NCBI GenBank assembly: GCA_944325625.1
Contig: CALVAP010000002.1
Span: forward strand, 57,154-121,153
Reading direction: 5' to 3'
Origin: Candidatus Gastranaerophilales bacterium
GTDB lineage: Bacteria; Cyanobacteriota; Vampirovibrionia; Gastranaerophilales; Gastranaerophilaceae
DNA length: 64,000 nucleotides
Shown: positions 27,270-35,568 of the stretch, in pieces
Numbering within the stretch: the first letter of the stretch is position 1
Layout: each line of letters begins with the position of its first letter
Notes under the pieces: generated by a model
Told to the model about the DNA's origin: nothing
The model's database searches: none
What the model saw: the letters and a program-made list of their open reading frames with translations, nothing else
Translations under genes and position numbers: made by a program

Positions 27270-27911
27270 ATGGATTCGGTTTTTAAGGATTTAAACCCTG
27301 TTTTACAGATGTTACTGCTAATGACGGTATTTTCACTTTTACCGTTTGTATTTAGTTGTATGACAAGTTTTTTGAGATTTGCGGTAGTGTTTTCAATATT
27401 GAAACAAGCACTTGGAACACAACAAGTACCTCCCAGTATGGTATTGATAGGGTTGTCGATAATACTTACGTTTTATACAATGTCGCCTGTTTTTCAACGA
27501 ATGTGGGAAATGGGTTCTGTGCCATATCAGAAAAACCAGAATATAGCGGGCATGTTATCGGAAGGTTCAAAACCGTTGAAAGAGTTTATGATGAAACAAA
27601 CACGGGAGAAGGATTTGGAATTTTTTGTATCATTAACGAGAAAAACTCCGCCTGCGACGCCTGAGGACATAACTATTTGGGAAGTAGCACCTGCATATAT
27701 TATCAGTGAACTTAAAACTGCATTTGAAATCGGATTTATAATTTTTGTTCCTTTTCTTGTTTTAGACCTGATAGTAGCAAATATTCTTTTGGCACTGGGT
27801 ATGATGATGTTATCTCCGACAATTATTTCCTTGCCGTTTAAATTGCTAATATTCATAGCAGTAGATGGTTGGGCAATGATAGTTCAAGGATTGGTCGGAA
27901 GCTTTAATTAA
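27270..27911 (+). CDS. fliP: Flagellar export gate protein FliP
   Basis: 213 residues. Conserved segments are TSFLRFAVVFSILKQALGTQQVPPSMVLIG (residues about 32-61, signature), LKEFMMKQTREKDLEFF, PAYIISELKTAFEIGF, and GMMMLSPTIISLPFKLLIF. Four or five membrane helices. It lacks the cleavable signal peptide of enterobacterial FliP, and so is close to SctR in length, but the GTQQ and REKDL wording is flagellar. Forms the pentameric core of the export gate with FliQ and FliR. Ribosome-binding site GAGGTGAAAG. Confidence 0.95.
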   Translation: MDSVFKDLNPVLQMLLLMTVFSLLPFVFSCMTSFLRFAVVFSILKQALGTQQVPPSMVLIGLSIILTFYTMSPVFQRMWEMGSVPYQKNQNIAGMLSEGSKPLKEFMMKQTREKDLEFFVSLTRKTPPATPEDITIWEVAPAYIISELKTAFEIGFIIFVPFLVLDLIVANILLALGMMMLSPTIISLPFKLLIFIAVDGWAMIVQGLVGSFN

Positions 27912-27922
27912 AGGGAAAAACT

Positions 27923-28414
27923 ATGGAAATGTTATTTGAATATTTAAGCAAAGGGTTTATGACAATGTTGTCAATCTCAATGCCTTGCGTATTAACAGCA
28001 GCAGCAATAGGTTTAGTGATAGGTATTTTGCAGGCTGTCACGCAAGTTCAAGAGCAAACAATAGTTGCAGCACCTAAAATTTTATCGGTATTTCTTGTGA
28101 TTATGATTTTTGGGGTAGGGTTTGCCAGACTTCTGACTAATCTTGTACAAGAGGGAAGTGCACTTGCTTTCAACATTGTGCCCAAAAATGAGAATTACGT
28201 TATTTCCTCTGATTATTACAAATATACTCGTCCGTTTGCCGAAGAGATGAAAGTTGATGGTTTTGATAACCAGCCTACTATTAACGAAATTATGAAAAAT
28301 CCGGGCAAGGCTCCTTTTATAGACAAAAATGAACGTACAAAATATCTTCCTGCAGACAAGTTTCCACGTCCGCGTCCAAACTTTATAGAGACAAATAAAA
28401 TTCTGGGGAGATAG
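27923..28414 (+). CDS. fliQ: FliQ with a long C-terminal extension
   Basis: 163 residues, nearly twice the usual ~89. Residues 1-88 are a normal FliQ: two membrane helices, with GLVIGILQAVTQVQEQTI and PKILSVFLVIMIFGVGFARLL. From about 89 onward there is a hydrophilic, Pro/Lys-rich tail of about 75 residues ending FPRPRPNFIETNKILGR. No break in the frame or low-quality signature is visible, and the next gene starts 4 bp after the stop. The tail would lie on one face of the export gate; its function is unknown. Confidence 0.9.
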   Translation: MEMLFEYLSKGFMTMLSISMPCVLTAAAIGLVIGILQAVTQVQEQTIVAAPKILSVFLVIMIFGVGFARLLTNLVQEGSALAFNIVPKNENYVISSDYYKYTRPFAEEMKVDGFDNQPTINEIMKNPGKAPFIDKNERTKYLPADKFPRPRPNFIETNKILGR

Positions 28415-28417
28415 CTG

Positions 28418-28849
28418 TTGAAAAAATTTTTGTTAACAATTTTAGCGCTTATATCTTTTAGTAATATTGCAGATGCAATTGAAAAATTCAGCGTAAATAC
28501 ATTACCTAACCAAAGTTATCTTATTTTGCTAAATTCTTCTGCCATAGCTGAGATGGTTAGCAATAAAAAAATGTTAAGGTCAGAAATCTTAACAACTTTG
28601 TACAATGAAAAAGATCAGATACTTGTGGATACCTTAAAACAAGGTGTAGCAAGGTTATATATAGCAACGGATAAAGATATTGCGATAATAGAGTTTAATA
28701 CTGATTGGTACAACGAGGATAAAGAAATAACTCTGGATTCGAAAGTTATTAAGGCTATTGAAAAAATTGATATAGTAGACAAAGTAAATATGTGTAAGGA
28801 TTATTCATTCGAACTTGATGAACCGCCTATGTTGAGGGGTGAGCATTAG
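28418..28849 (+). CDS. Exported protein of unknown function inside the fli operon
   Basis: 143 residues beginning at TTG (no ATG is available near the signal sequence). Signal peptide about 1-20 (KKFLLTILALISFSNIADA), then a small mixed alpha/beta domain with a single Cys (KVNMCKDY). No family recognised. It lies 4 bp after fliQ, and its stop overlaps the GTG start of fliR (TAGTG), so it is an integral member of the operon and probably a periplasmic partner of the export apparatus or pilus/flagellum. This is inference from context. Confidence 0.75.
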   Translation: MKKFLLTILALISFSNIADAIEKFSVNTLPNQSYLILLNSSAIAEMVSNKKMLRSEILTTLYNEKDQILVDTLKQGVARLYIATDKDIAIIEFNTDWYNEDKEITLDSKVIKAIEKIDIVDKVNMCKDYSFELDEPPMLRGEH

Positions 28850-29631
28850 TGATAAATGTTATTCTTGAGAATTTTGGCAAATATTTTCCTGAGGTAAATT
28901 ACACTTTAAGCGCAGGGTTGTTGGTGTTTGCCAGATTACTTGGGTTTATGCGATTTGCACCGCTTTTCAACAGAAAAGAGATATTTTCGATGGCAAAAAT
29001 AGCGCTTGCATTGTTAGTTGCAGTATTTATGACAATGTATATCAAACCTCCTCATCCGCCGGAGGATTCTGCATTGGTATATTCTCTGCTAATGAATTTT
29101 GCGTTTGGCGCGATTATTGGTTGGGTAGCTCAATGTATTTTAATAGCGATTGAGGCCGGAGGGGATATGATTAATATGCAAATGGGCTTGCAAGCGGCGC
29201 AGGTTCTTGATCCGACTACTTCAGCTCAAACGTCATTGGTTGGAAAGTGCTTTTCGCTTATAGGGCTTTTGGTTTTTATCCATATTGGGGGGTTGTTTTG
29301 GTTGTTTAATGCTTTTATAAGAAGTTTTGAAGTATTTCCTGTTTATGGAGTATCTTTTTCGCTTCAAGCTGTTGTAAATATGGATTACCTTGTAAAAATA
29401 ACATCAGGCGTTTTGTATATGGGACTTCAAATTGCTTCGCCTGTTTTGCTTGCAACTTTGGGGCAGGATATAATTCTTGGGATTATTTCAAAAACTGCAC
29501 CGCAAGTTAACGTTTTTCAGTTAAGCTTCCTTTTTAAACCCGTTATGGGTGCCGCGATTTTGGTTTGGATTCTGCCTATGATTATGGATGTTGTTAACCA
29601 GTATTTTGTAACTTACTCTCAAATTTTTTAG
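28849..29631 (+). CDS. fliR: Flagellar export gate protein FliR
   Basis: 260 residues starting at GTG that overlaps the preceding stop. Six or so membrane helices. The family signature is GGDMINMQMGLQAAQVLDP (about 101-119), plus the N-terminal LVFARLLGFMRFAPLF and C-terminal helix pair. FliR completes the P5Q4R1 export gate. flhB and flhA, which usually follow, are not in this window. Confidence 0.93.
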   Translation: MINVILENFGKYFPEVNYTLSAGLLVFARLLGFMRFAPLFNRKEIFSMAKIALALLVAVFMTMYIKPPHPPEDSALVYSLLMNFAFGAIIGWVAQCILIAIEAGGDMINMQMGLQAAQVLDPTTSAQTSLVGKCFSLIGLLVFIHIGGLFWLFNAFIRSFEVFPVYGVSFSLQAVVNMDYLVKITSGVLYMGLQIASPVLLATLGQDIILGIISKTAPQVNVFQLSFLFKPVMGAAILVWILPMIMDVVNQYFVTYSQIF

Positions 29632-29661
29632 TGAAGGCAAGACCCATTTGTTACGGGAAAA

Positions 29662-29683
29662 ATATTGCCCGATCGGGTAATAT
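29662..29683. repeat. Near-perfect palindrome in the fliR-thrS spacer
   Basis: Contains ATTGCCCGATCGGGTAAT at its core, extended by AT on both sides, with a single G-T pair as the only imperfection. It is itself enclosed by TTACGG (29651) and CCGTAA (29693), so a two-tier hairpin can form. Confidence 0.6.
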
Positions 29684-29772
29684 ACATTTGTGCCGTAATG
29701 ATTTATCATAAGCTCAAATACGGAAGTAATTGAATTTATGTATAACTGATTAAAAACTTCTTTTACTTCACT

Positions 29773-29786
29773 GGTTCATATGAACC
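29773..29786. repeat. Perfect 14-bp palindrome GGTTCATATGAACC
   Basis: Self-complementary. Either a dimeric-regulator operator or a hairpin in the thrS leader. Confidence 0.55.
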
Positions 29787-29811
29787 GTACTTTTCCATAC
29801 AACGATATCTT

Positions 29812-29842
29812 AAGGGGGCAGAGATGTCCCTTCTCTTTTTTT
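29812..29842 (+). terminator. Terminator-like hairpin upstream of thrS
   Basis: AAGGGGGCA - GAGA - TGTCCCTT stem (one bulge, one G-T pair) followed by CTCTTTTTTT. It could end the fli operon or act as an attenuator in a thrS leader. An extended -10 (TGGTATAAA, 29872-29880) downstream suggests thrS also has its own promoter. Confidence 0.6.
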
Positions 29843-29871
29843 ATAAAAAACTTTTTTTTCTTTTTTGTGAG

Positions 29872-29880
29872 TGGTATAAA
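29872..29880 (+). promoter_or_regulatory. Extended -10 promoter of thrS
   Basis: TGGTATAAA, 36 nt before the thrS ATG and just after the terminator-like hairpin. The -35 region is only a T-run. Confidence 0.4.
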
Positions 29881-29915
29881 TATATTTATATAGGAGTAAA
29901 TGAAAAGGATATTAT

Positions 29916-31700
29916 ATGTCAGACAATAACGTAGATTTGCAAGTTTTAAGACACTCGACATCGCACATAATGGCGCAGGCAGTACAAAATCTGTTTCCTA
30001 ATGCAAAGTTAGCAATCGGACCTGCAATAGAAAACGGGTTTTATTACGATTTTGATATCGAGGGTCATACACTGACTCATGAAGATTTAGAAAAAATAGA
30101 AGCCGAGATGAAAAAACTTGTTAAACAGGATTTGCGTTTTGAAAAATACGTTATACCTGATGTGGAAAAACAAATTGCGGAATTTAAGTCACAAGGGGAA
30201 ATCTACAAAGCAGAACTCTTGGAAGAACATAAAAACGATAATCCAACCTTGTATTTGACAAAGGATAGAGATGGTAATGTAGTATTCAACGACCTTTGTG
30301 CAGGACCCCACCTTGAAAACACACGTAAAATTAAGGCCTTTAAGCTGTTAAAAGTTGCCGGAGCATACTGGCGAGGTAATGAAAAGAACAAAATGCTTCA
30401 AAGGGTTTATGCAACAGCATTTTTAACCAAAGAAGATTTAGAAGAACACTTGAGAATACTAGAAGAAGCACAAAAACGCGACCACAGAAAACTTGGTACT
30501 CAGTTGGATTTGTTCTCTGTAAGGGAAGAAATTGGCGGTGGTTTGGTTTTGTGGCACCCAAATCTCTATGCGGTAAGAGAAGAGATAGAGAACTACTGGC
30601 GAACAGAACATAGAAAACGCGGCTATGTTATCGTTCAAACACCTCAGCTTGCAAAATCAAAACTTTGGGAACTTTCAGGACACATTGACCACTATAAAGA
30701 AAATATGTTCTTTATACAAAAAGAGAGTGATGAAGATGAACAGTATATTGTAAAACCGATGAATTGTCCTTTTCATATATTGATTTATCAATCACAGCGT
30801 CATTCATATCGTTCATTGCCACTGAGAATGGCGGAGTTGGGTACTGTTTATCGTCGTGAAAAATCGGGGGCTTTGTCCGGTTTAACAAGAGTTCAGGGCT
30901 TTACTCAAGATGATGCTCATGTTTTTTGTACTCCGGAGCAGTTAGTAGATGAAATTAATGCAATCATTGACTTTGTTTCAGATACTATGAAAATTTTTGA
31001 TATGGAATTTGAAGTTGAGCTTTCAACCCGTCCCGAAAGTTATGTTGGGGATATCAAAAATTGGGAATTGGCAGAAGCCGGTCTTAAAGAGGCAATGGAC
31101 AAGAGGGGCATGAAATATGAAATCAATGAGGGTGATGGTGCATTTTACGGACCTAAAATTGATTTTAAGGTAAAGGATGCACTTGGAAGAACATGGCAGT
31201 GTGCTACAATTCAGCTTGATTTTAACTTGCCTGAGAGATTTGATATAAAGTATCAGGACAAAGATGGTCAGATGAAAACACCTGTAATGTTGCATAGGGT
31301 TATATTCGGTTCGATGGAGAGATTCCATGGTATTCTTATCGAACACTATGCCGGTGCATTTCCAACTTGGCTTGCGCCTACTCAAGTTTGCATTGTACCT
31401 ATTGCTGAAAGACACAATGAGCATGCTTCGAAACTTTATAAGAAACTTCGTGAACTCGGACTTAGGGTTCAGTTGGATGATCGTTCAGAAAGCATGAATT
31501 ACAAAATACGTGAAGCACTCCAAGATAAAAAAATACCCTATGTAGTTGTTATGGGTGATAAGGAAATAGAGGCAAATACTGTTGCTTTGCGAGCCAGAGG
31601 CCGTGGTAATATAGGTGTATTTGCAGTGGAAGAATTCATATGTGCATTAGAACAGGAAATTAAAACAAAGGGAAAAGATATAGTACCTTCAAAGCAGTAA
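29916..31700 (+). CDS. thrS: Threonyl-tRNA synthetase lacking the TGS domain
   Basis: 594 residues. Starts directly in the editing (N2) domain (LRHSTSHIMAQAVQ, with FNDLCAGPHL supplying the Cys and His of the editing site). The catalytic class II core follows, with the zinc-binding MNCPFH and motif 2 YRREKSGALSGLTRVQGFTQDDAH (only the segment YRREKSGALSGL is diagnostic here), and motif 3 HRVIFGSMERF. The anticodon-binding domain ends the protein. The usual N-terminal TGS domain of about 60 residues is missing, as also seen in cyanobacterial ThrRS. A strong ribosome-binding site (TAGGAG) actually precedes a 9-codon frame at 29900 that overlaps the thrS start. Confidence 0.96.
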   Translation: MSDNNVDLQVLRHSTSHIMAQAVQNLFPNAKLAIGPAIENGFYYDFDIEGHTLTHEDLEKIEAEMKKLVKQDLRFEKYVIPDVEKQIAEFKSQGEIYKAELLEEHKNDNPTLYLTKDRDGNVVFNDLCAGPHLENTRKIKAFKLLKVAGAYWRGNEKNKMLQRVYATAFLTKEDLEEHLRILEEAQKRDHRKLGTQLDLFSVREEIGGGLVLWHPNLYAVREEIENYWRTEHRKRGYVIVQTPQLAKSKLWELSGHIDHYKENMFFIQKESDEDEQYIVKPMNCPFHILIYQSQRHSYRSLPLRMAELGTVYRREKSGALSGLTRVQGFTQDDAHVFCTPEQLVDEINAIIDFVSDTMKIFDMEFEVELSTRPESYVGDIKNWELAEAGLKEAMDKRGMKYEINEGDGAFYGPKIDFKVKDALGRTWQCATIQLDFNLPERFDIKYQDKDGQMKTPVMLHRVIFGSMERFHGILIEHYAGAFPTWLAPTQVCIVPIAERHNEHASKLYKKLRELGLRVQLDDRSESMNYKIREALQDKKIPYVVVMGDKEIEANTVALRARGRGNIGVFAVEEFICALEQEIKTKGKDIVPSKQ

Positions 31701-31709
31701 ACTAATTAT

Positions 31710-31732
31710 AAAAGCCCTCATTGAGGGCTTTT
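31710..31732 (+). terminator. Rho-independent terminator of thrS
   Basis: AAAAGCCCTC / GAGGGCTTTT, 10-bp stem with a 3-nt loop, followed by ATTTTGA. It also lies 3' of miaB on the opposite strand and could serve both. Confidence 0.85.
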
Positions 31733-31758
31733 ATTTTGACTAACTTTTGTTGTTTAAT

Positions 31759-33075
31759 TTAAACTTCTTGTCCTTTAATACACCAAAGTGAGGCGGCATC
31801 TATTTTTACGTTTACGAAGTCACCAATTTGCGCTGTATTACTTTCGAAATGGACTATTTTATTATTACCGGCGCGCGAGGTTATTTGTCTTTTTCCGTCT
31901 TTTTCTTTTACTCCTTCAACCAAGACTTCAAGAGTTTCTCCTACAAACTTTTTATTGGAGGCAATTGAAGCTTGTTTGTTTACTTCGTTTAGTCTTTCGA
32001 GTCTTTCGTATTTTATTTCTTCGGGTATAAATTTTTCAATCCATTTTGCAGCAACTGTTTTTTCTCGTGGAGAGTAAGCGGCTGTGTTTGAGTAGTCAAG
32101 TTGCAATTCTTTTATTGCACTGAGTGTATCTTCAAATTGCTCTTCTGTTTCTCCTGGGAAGCCTGCAATAAAATCGCTTGTAATTGTAACGTGTTTAAAT
32201 CTGTTTCTTATTTTTTCTACTATTGCTTTGTACTGTTCACGGTTGTAGCGTCTGTTCATTTTTTTAAGAACTTCTGAGTTACCCGATTGCATTGGTATGT
32301 GGAAATATTCGCATACTTTTTCGCATTCATCAACTGCATCTATTAAATCATCTGTGATATCTGTCGGGTAAGATGTTACAAAGCGAATTCTAAATTTACC
32401 TTCAATTTTATTGAGTTCTCTTAAAAGATTTGCAAGTGTACTTTTTTCATCTTTTAAGTCTTTACCATAGCTATCAACATTTTGACCCAGAAGGGTAATT
32501 TCTTTAAATCCTTCACTAATAGCTCTTTTTGCTTCTTCAACAATTACATCAAAATCTCTTGAGCGTTCACGTCCTCTTGTATATGGGACAATACAGTATG
32601 TGCAAAAGTTATTGCAGCCTTCAATAATCGGAATCCAGGCATTAAGATTGCCTTTTCTGCTTATATGGTATTGGGTTTCATCAGCTTTATAAGCTGTGTC
32701 GGTTATTGCACAAACTTTTTCCCCATTTTCAACCCTTTGAATAAGTGTTGGGAGTTCATAGATATTATGGGTGCCAAAAACCAAATCCAGGTATGGGAAC
32801 CTTTTTAGCAGACCTTTTTTGTCTTGTTGCGCTACGCAGCCGCAAAAACCGATTTTAATGGGTTTATGTTTTTTCCATTTGCCCCAAACTCCGATTTGGC
32901 TATAAGCTTTGTTTGCTGAAAGCTGTCTTATTGAGCATGTATTAACAATTAATAAATCTGCTTCGCGGGGATTTTCGCATTCTTCATATCCGAAATGAGA
33001 CAATATTCCGACTATACGCTCGGAGTCGGATTTGTTCATTTGGCATCCCATTGTTTCGATGAAAACCTTTTTCAT
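31759..33075 (-). CDS. miaB: tRNA-2-methylthio-N6-dimethylallyladenosine synthase MiaB
   Basis: 438 residues, radical-SAM methylthiotransferase modifying A37 of tRNAs reading UNN codons. The N-terminal UPF0004 domain has three Cys for the auxiliary cluster (ETMGCQMN, NTCSIR, GFCGCVAQ). The radical-SAM motif is CNNFCTYC (CxxxCxxC), preceded by IIEGC. A C-terminal TRAM domain follows (about 375-435). All catalytic Cys are present. It lies 25 bp after trxB in the same direction. Confidence 0.96.
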   Translation of the reverse strand: MKKVFIETMGCQMNKSDSERIVGILSHFGYEECENPREADLLIVNTCSIRQLSANKAYSQIGVWGKWKKHKPIKIGFCGCVAQQDKKGLLKRFPYLDLVFGTHNIYELPTLIQRVENGEKVCAITDTAYKADETQYHISRKGNLNAWIPIIEGCNNFCTYCIVPYTRGRERSRDFDVIVEEAKRAISEGFKEITLLGQNVDSYGKDLKDEKSTLANLLRELNKIEGKFRIRFVTSYPTDITDDLIDAVDECEKVCEYFHIPMQSGNSEVLKKMNRRYNREQYKAIVEKIRNRFKHVTITSDFIAGFPGETEEQFEDTLSAIKELQLDYSNTAAYSPREKTVAAKWIEKFIPEEIKYERLERLNEVNKQASIASNKKFVGETLEVLVEGVKEKDGKRQITSRAGNNKIVHFESNTAQIGDFVNVKIDAASLWCIKGQEV

Positions 33076-33100
33076 AGTATAAAAATTATACTACAAAAAT

Positions 33101-34045
33101 TTATACCAGAACTTCTGATTCGATTTCTTCGAGGTATTTTATTGCGCTAACTGCTGCAATTGCACCATCGGCAGCGGCTGTAATTACTTGCCTTAGTGGA
33201 GTTGTTCTTACGTCGCCTATCGCGTATACGCCTTTTTCTGAAGTGTTTAAGTATTCATCTGTTACAATAAAACCTTGTTCATTTTGCTGGATTTGTCCGT
33301 TAAACATTTCGGTGTTCGGAGTAAAACCGATGTATGGAAATACTCCATCAACGAGTATTGAGCTTGATTCATTTGTTTTCAGATTTTTTATGGTAAGTTG
33401 TTCAACATTGTTTGTGCCTTGGATTTCGGTTGCAACACTATCCCATATAAATTCGATTTTAGGGTTTTTAAAAGCTCGTTGTTGAACAATTTTATCCGCA
33501 CGAAGTTTATCACGTCTGTGGATAACATATACTTTATCTGCAAATCTGGTTAGATAGATAGCTTCTTCAATAGCGGCATTTCCACCGCCAACTACTGCGA
33601 CTGTTTTTTCTTTGTAAAACGCACCGTCGCATACTGCGCAATAGCTAACGCCTCTTCCGACAAATTCTTTTTCCCCTGAAATATTTAGTTTTTTAGGTTG
33701 TGCTCCTGTTGCTATAATTATTGTTTTTGCGTTATAAACTTTGTCTTTTGTTATTATCCTTTTAACTTCTCCTGAAAGTTCAACTTTTTGAATTTCTTGC
33801 ATTGGAAACTTTTCTACTCCGAATTTATCGGCATGTGACTCAAATTTTTCCATAAGATCATATCCGCCGATGATATCAAATCCGGGATAATTTTCCAATT
33901 CTAAATAGTTGCTTGGTTGCCCGCCCATCATACTTATGTCTATTATTGCAGTTTTTACGTTACCGCGAGCTGCATATATACCGGCCGAGAACCCTGCCGG
34001 CCCACCACCTAGAATTATTACATCAAAATTAAGCTCTTCTGTCAT
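33101..34045 (-). CDS. trxB: Thioredoxin-disulfide reductase
   Basis: 314 residues, FAD/NADPH flavoprotein. GGGPAGFSAGIYAAR is the FAD-binding site, CAVCDG the redox-active CxxC, VVGGGNAAIEEA the NADPH site, and GVYAIGDVR the C-terminal FAD contact. Normal length. It reduces thioredoxin in the cytoplasm. It lies between an exported unknown (34070) and miaB in a co-directional run. Confidence 0.95.
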   Translation of the reverse strand: MTEELNFDVIILGGGPAGFSAGIYAARGNVKTAIIDISMMGGQPSNYLELENYPGFDIIGGYDLMEKFESHADKFGVEKFPMQEIQKVELSGEVKRIITKDKVYNAKTIIIATGAQPKKLNISGEKEFVGRGVSYCAVCDGAFYKEKTVAVVGGGNAAIEEAIYLTRFADKVYVIHRRDKLRADKIVQQRAFKNPKIEFIWDSVATEIQGTNNVEQLTIKNLKTNESSSILVDGVFPYIGFTPNTEMFNGQIQQNEQGFIVTDEYLNTSEKGVYAIGDVRTTPLRQVITAAADGAIAAVSAIKYLEEIESEVLV

Positions 34046-34069
34046 ATTAAATCCCTCTATTTATCTCTT

Positions 34070-34573
34070 TTATCTAAGGAGTTTTTCTGTGGAGGTGCCT
34101 CCGACTTTTTTTCCCATTATTGTGAACTTTATAACGCTTGTTTTCACCAGTATATCATTTTTGTACTTTTTTACCACTATTTTATCTGTTCCCCAGAAAT
34201 CCTCCTCTTCGATTGTTATAGTTGGTGTTTCTATTGTTTCTTCATTATTTTTCAATGATTTTCTTGTGAATTTTACAGTGTTGTTTTTTACTTCGTTTAG
34301 CGTTACAGAGGCGATTGCTCCGGTTTTCGGATTTTCAAGGGTTAAGACGTCGTTTTCTCTATAAATGTTCCAATAATCAATTCCTAGTGGTGCAAGATAT
34401 TCTGAATCATTGGTGTAGGTTTGTATGGAAGTTACTGACCAGACGCCGTATAATCCAAGAGGAACCTTCTCAAGCATGGAAATCCCGCCTTGAATTGTTT
34501 GCCCTTGCACTTTATTCAATAACCCTGAAAATAGTGCACAAATTACAAATACCACAGTAATACATTTTTTCAT
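34070..34573 (-). CDS. Exported protein of unknown function (167 aa)
   Basis: Signal peptide about 1-24 (CITVVFVICALFSGLLNKVQG). The mature protein is beta-rich, with LYGVWSVTSIQTYTN and alternating Thr/Val/Glu stretches (KTGAIASVTLNEV, ETIETPTITIEEED) suggesting a small beta-barrel or lipocalin-like fold. No family recognised and no Cys in the mature part. Precedes trxB by 24 bp in the same direction. Confidence 0.7.
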   Translation of the reverse strand: MKKCITVVFVICALFSGLLNKVQGQTIQGGISMLEKVPLGLYGVWSVTSIQTYTNDSEYLAPLGIDYWNIYRENDVLTLENPKTGAIASVTLNEVKNNTVKFTRKSLKNNEETIETPTITIEEEDFWGTDKIVVKKYKNDILVKTSVIKFTIMGKKVGGTSTEKLLR

Positions 34574-34620
34574 TCTTTAAGTATAAGTATATTTACTAAA
34601 ATTTCAATTACAGTTTTGGG

Positions 34621-35508
34621 TTATTCTATTGGTAACGGAATATTGTCAGTTAATTCTTCGATGTTCTTAGCAATTTCAGGAGTTACACTTCTGTTAAATT
34701 GAAGTGCACATTTGTGTCCCAGAAGTAATCCCAATGCTGCAGAAGCTCCAACAAGACCTATTCGTTTTAATAATGATAGATTTTTTGTCATTGACATCGC
34801 AATAGAAATGAAAAATGTTGGTACGAGTGCATTAGCAATAAGTTCATAAGCGGTCATTTTCATTTTAGTGGTTGCATCTTTACCTTCCGTAATTTTTAAT
34901 GCATCAAACATTGCCATAGGTTGGTCAACGGCTTTTAGGACTTTAAAATCTCCGCCAAGCACTTTGGAAATTTGTTCAAGGCCGTCATCGGGATTTTCTT
35001 TGAGGTTATAGTTCGGTTTTAGAGAGTTAATGTTTATATCTCCATTGGGTTTTTTTCTATTTTTAAAATATGTCAGATTTAACGCTTCTCCACCTATTAT
35101 GCCTGCACCTATCGCAGAACATACCATAAAGCAATCTTTGAAACAGTTTTGAACTATTTCTGTAAATTGCGTAATATCTTCTTTGGGGTCGATTTTTTTA
35201 TTGTGGTTTGCATCTAAGAGTGATTCAAAAAAATGTTTCAGAAATTTGGGTTTTGGAAGGTCTACAACCCATTTGGAAAAGGAATTAATGGCTTTATCTA
35301 CAGGCTGTTGGCTAATTACTTTGTCCGCATATTTTTGTGCAGTTACAACACCTGCTATGGAACTGCCAACAATTACTCCATTTCTTATGAGTATCGATTT
35401 TTTATCTTTTTCATCGGCTTTATGGTAGTCATAAGCGGTTTTTGCCGCTCCAATAGTCAGCAGTATTGATAATGGAAGATTTGCAGAACTGGTGATGCGC
35501 ATATACAT
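34621..35508 (-). CDS. Unknown membrane protein, probably lineage-specific
   Basis: About 296 residues. Hydrophobic, Gly/Ala-rich segments at the N-terminus (LPLSILLTIGAAKTAYDY; GVIVGSSIAGVVTAQ), middle (CFMVCSAIGAGIIGGEALN) and C-terminus (LIGLVGASAALGLLLGHK-type). Residues about 105-120 contain LLDANHNKKIDPKEDIT, which resembles an EF-hand-like Asp-rich loop. No family recognised. The start is uncertain: the frame opens at a TTG (35520), while ATGs at 35508 and 35502 lie inside or just after a TATAAT sequence, and none has a clear ribosome-binding site. Confidence 0.65.
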   Translation of the reverse strand: MYMRITSSANLPLSILLTIGAAKTAYDYHKADEKDKKSILIRNGVIVGSSIAGVVTAQKYADKVISQQPVDKAINSFSKWVVDLPKPKFLKHFFESLLDANHNKKIDPKEDITQFTEIVQNCFKDCFMVCSAIGAGIIGGEALNLTYFKNRKKPNGDININSLKPNYNLKENPDDGLEQISKVLGGDFKVLKAVDQPMAMFDALKITEGKDATTKMKMTAYELIANALVPTFFISIAMSMTKNLSLLKRIGLVGASAALGLLLGHKCALQFNRSVTPEIAKNIEELTDNIPLPIE

Positions 35509-35568
35509 ATTATATGACAAAATACAAAAAACTGGCGTACTAAAATATTTTGCGTTAAGATTGTAAAC

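Noticed and set aside
25561..29631. Non-flagellar type III secretion system
   Set aside because: FliP and FliR sequences read as flagellar and no secretin, needle or chaperone genes are present; only the C-ring protein is SctQ-like, so the flagellar reading is kept with the oddity noted.
29651..29915. T-box riboswitch before thrS
   Set aside because: No AGGGTGGNACCGCG-like T-box sequence and no recognisable specifier stem, although hairpins and a terminator-like element are present.
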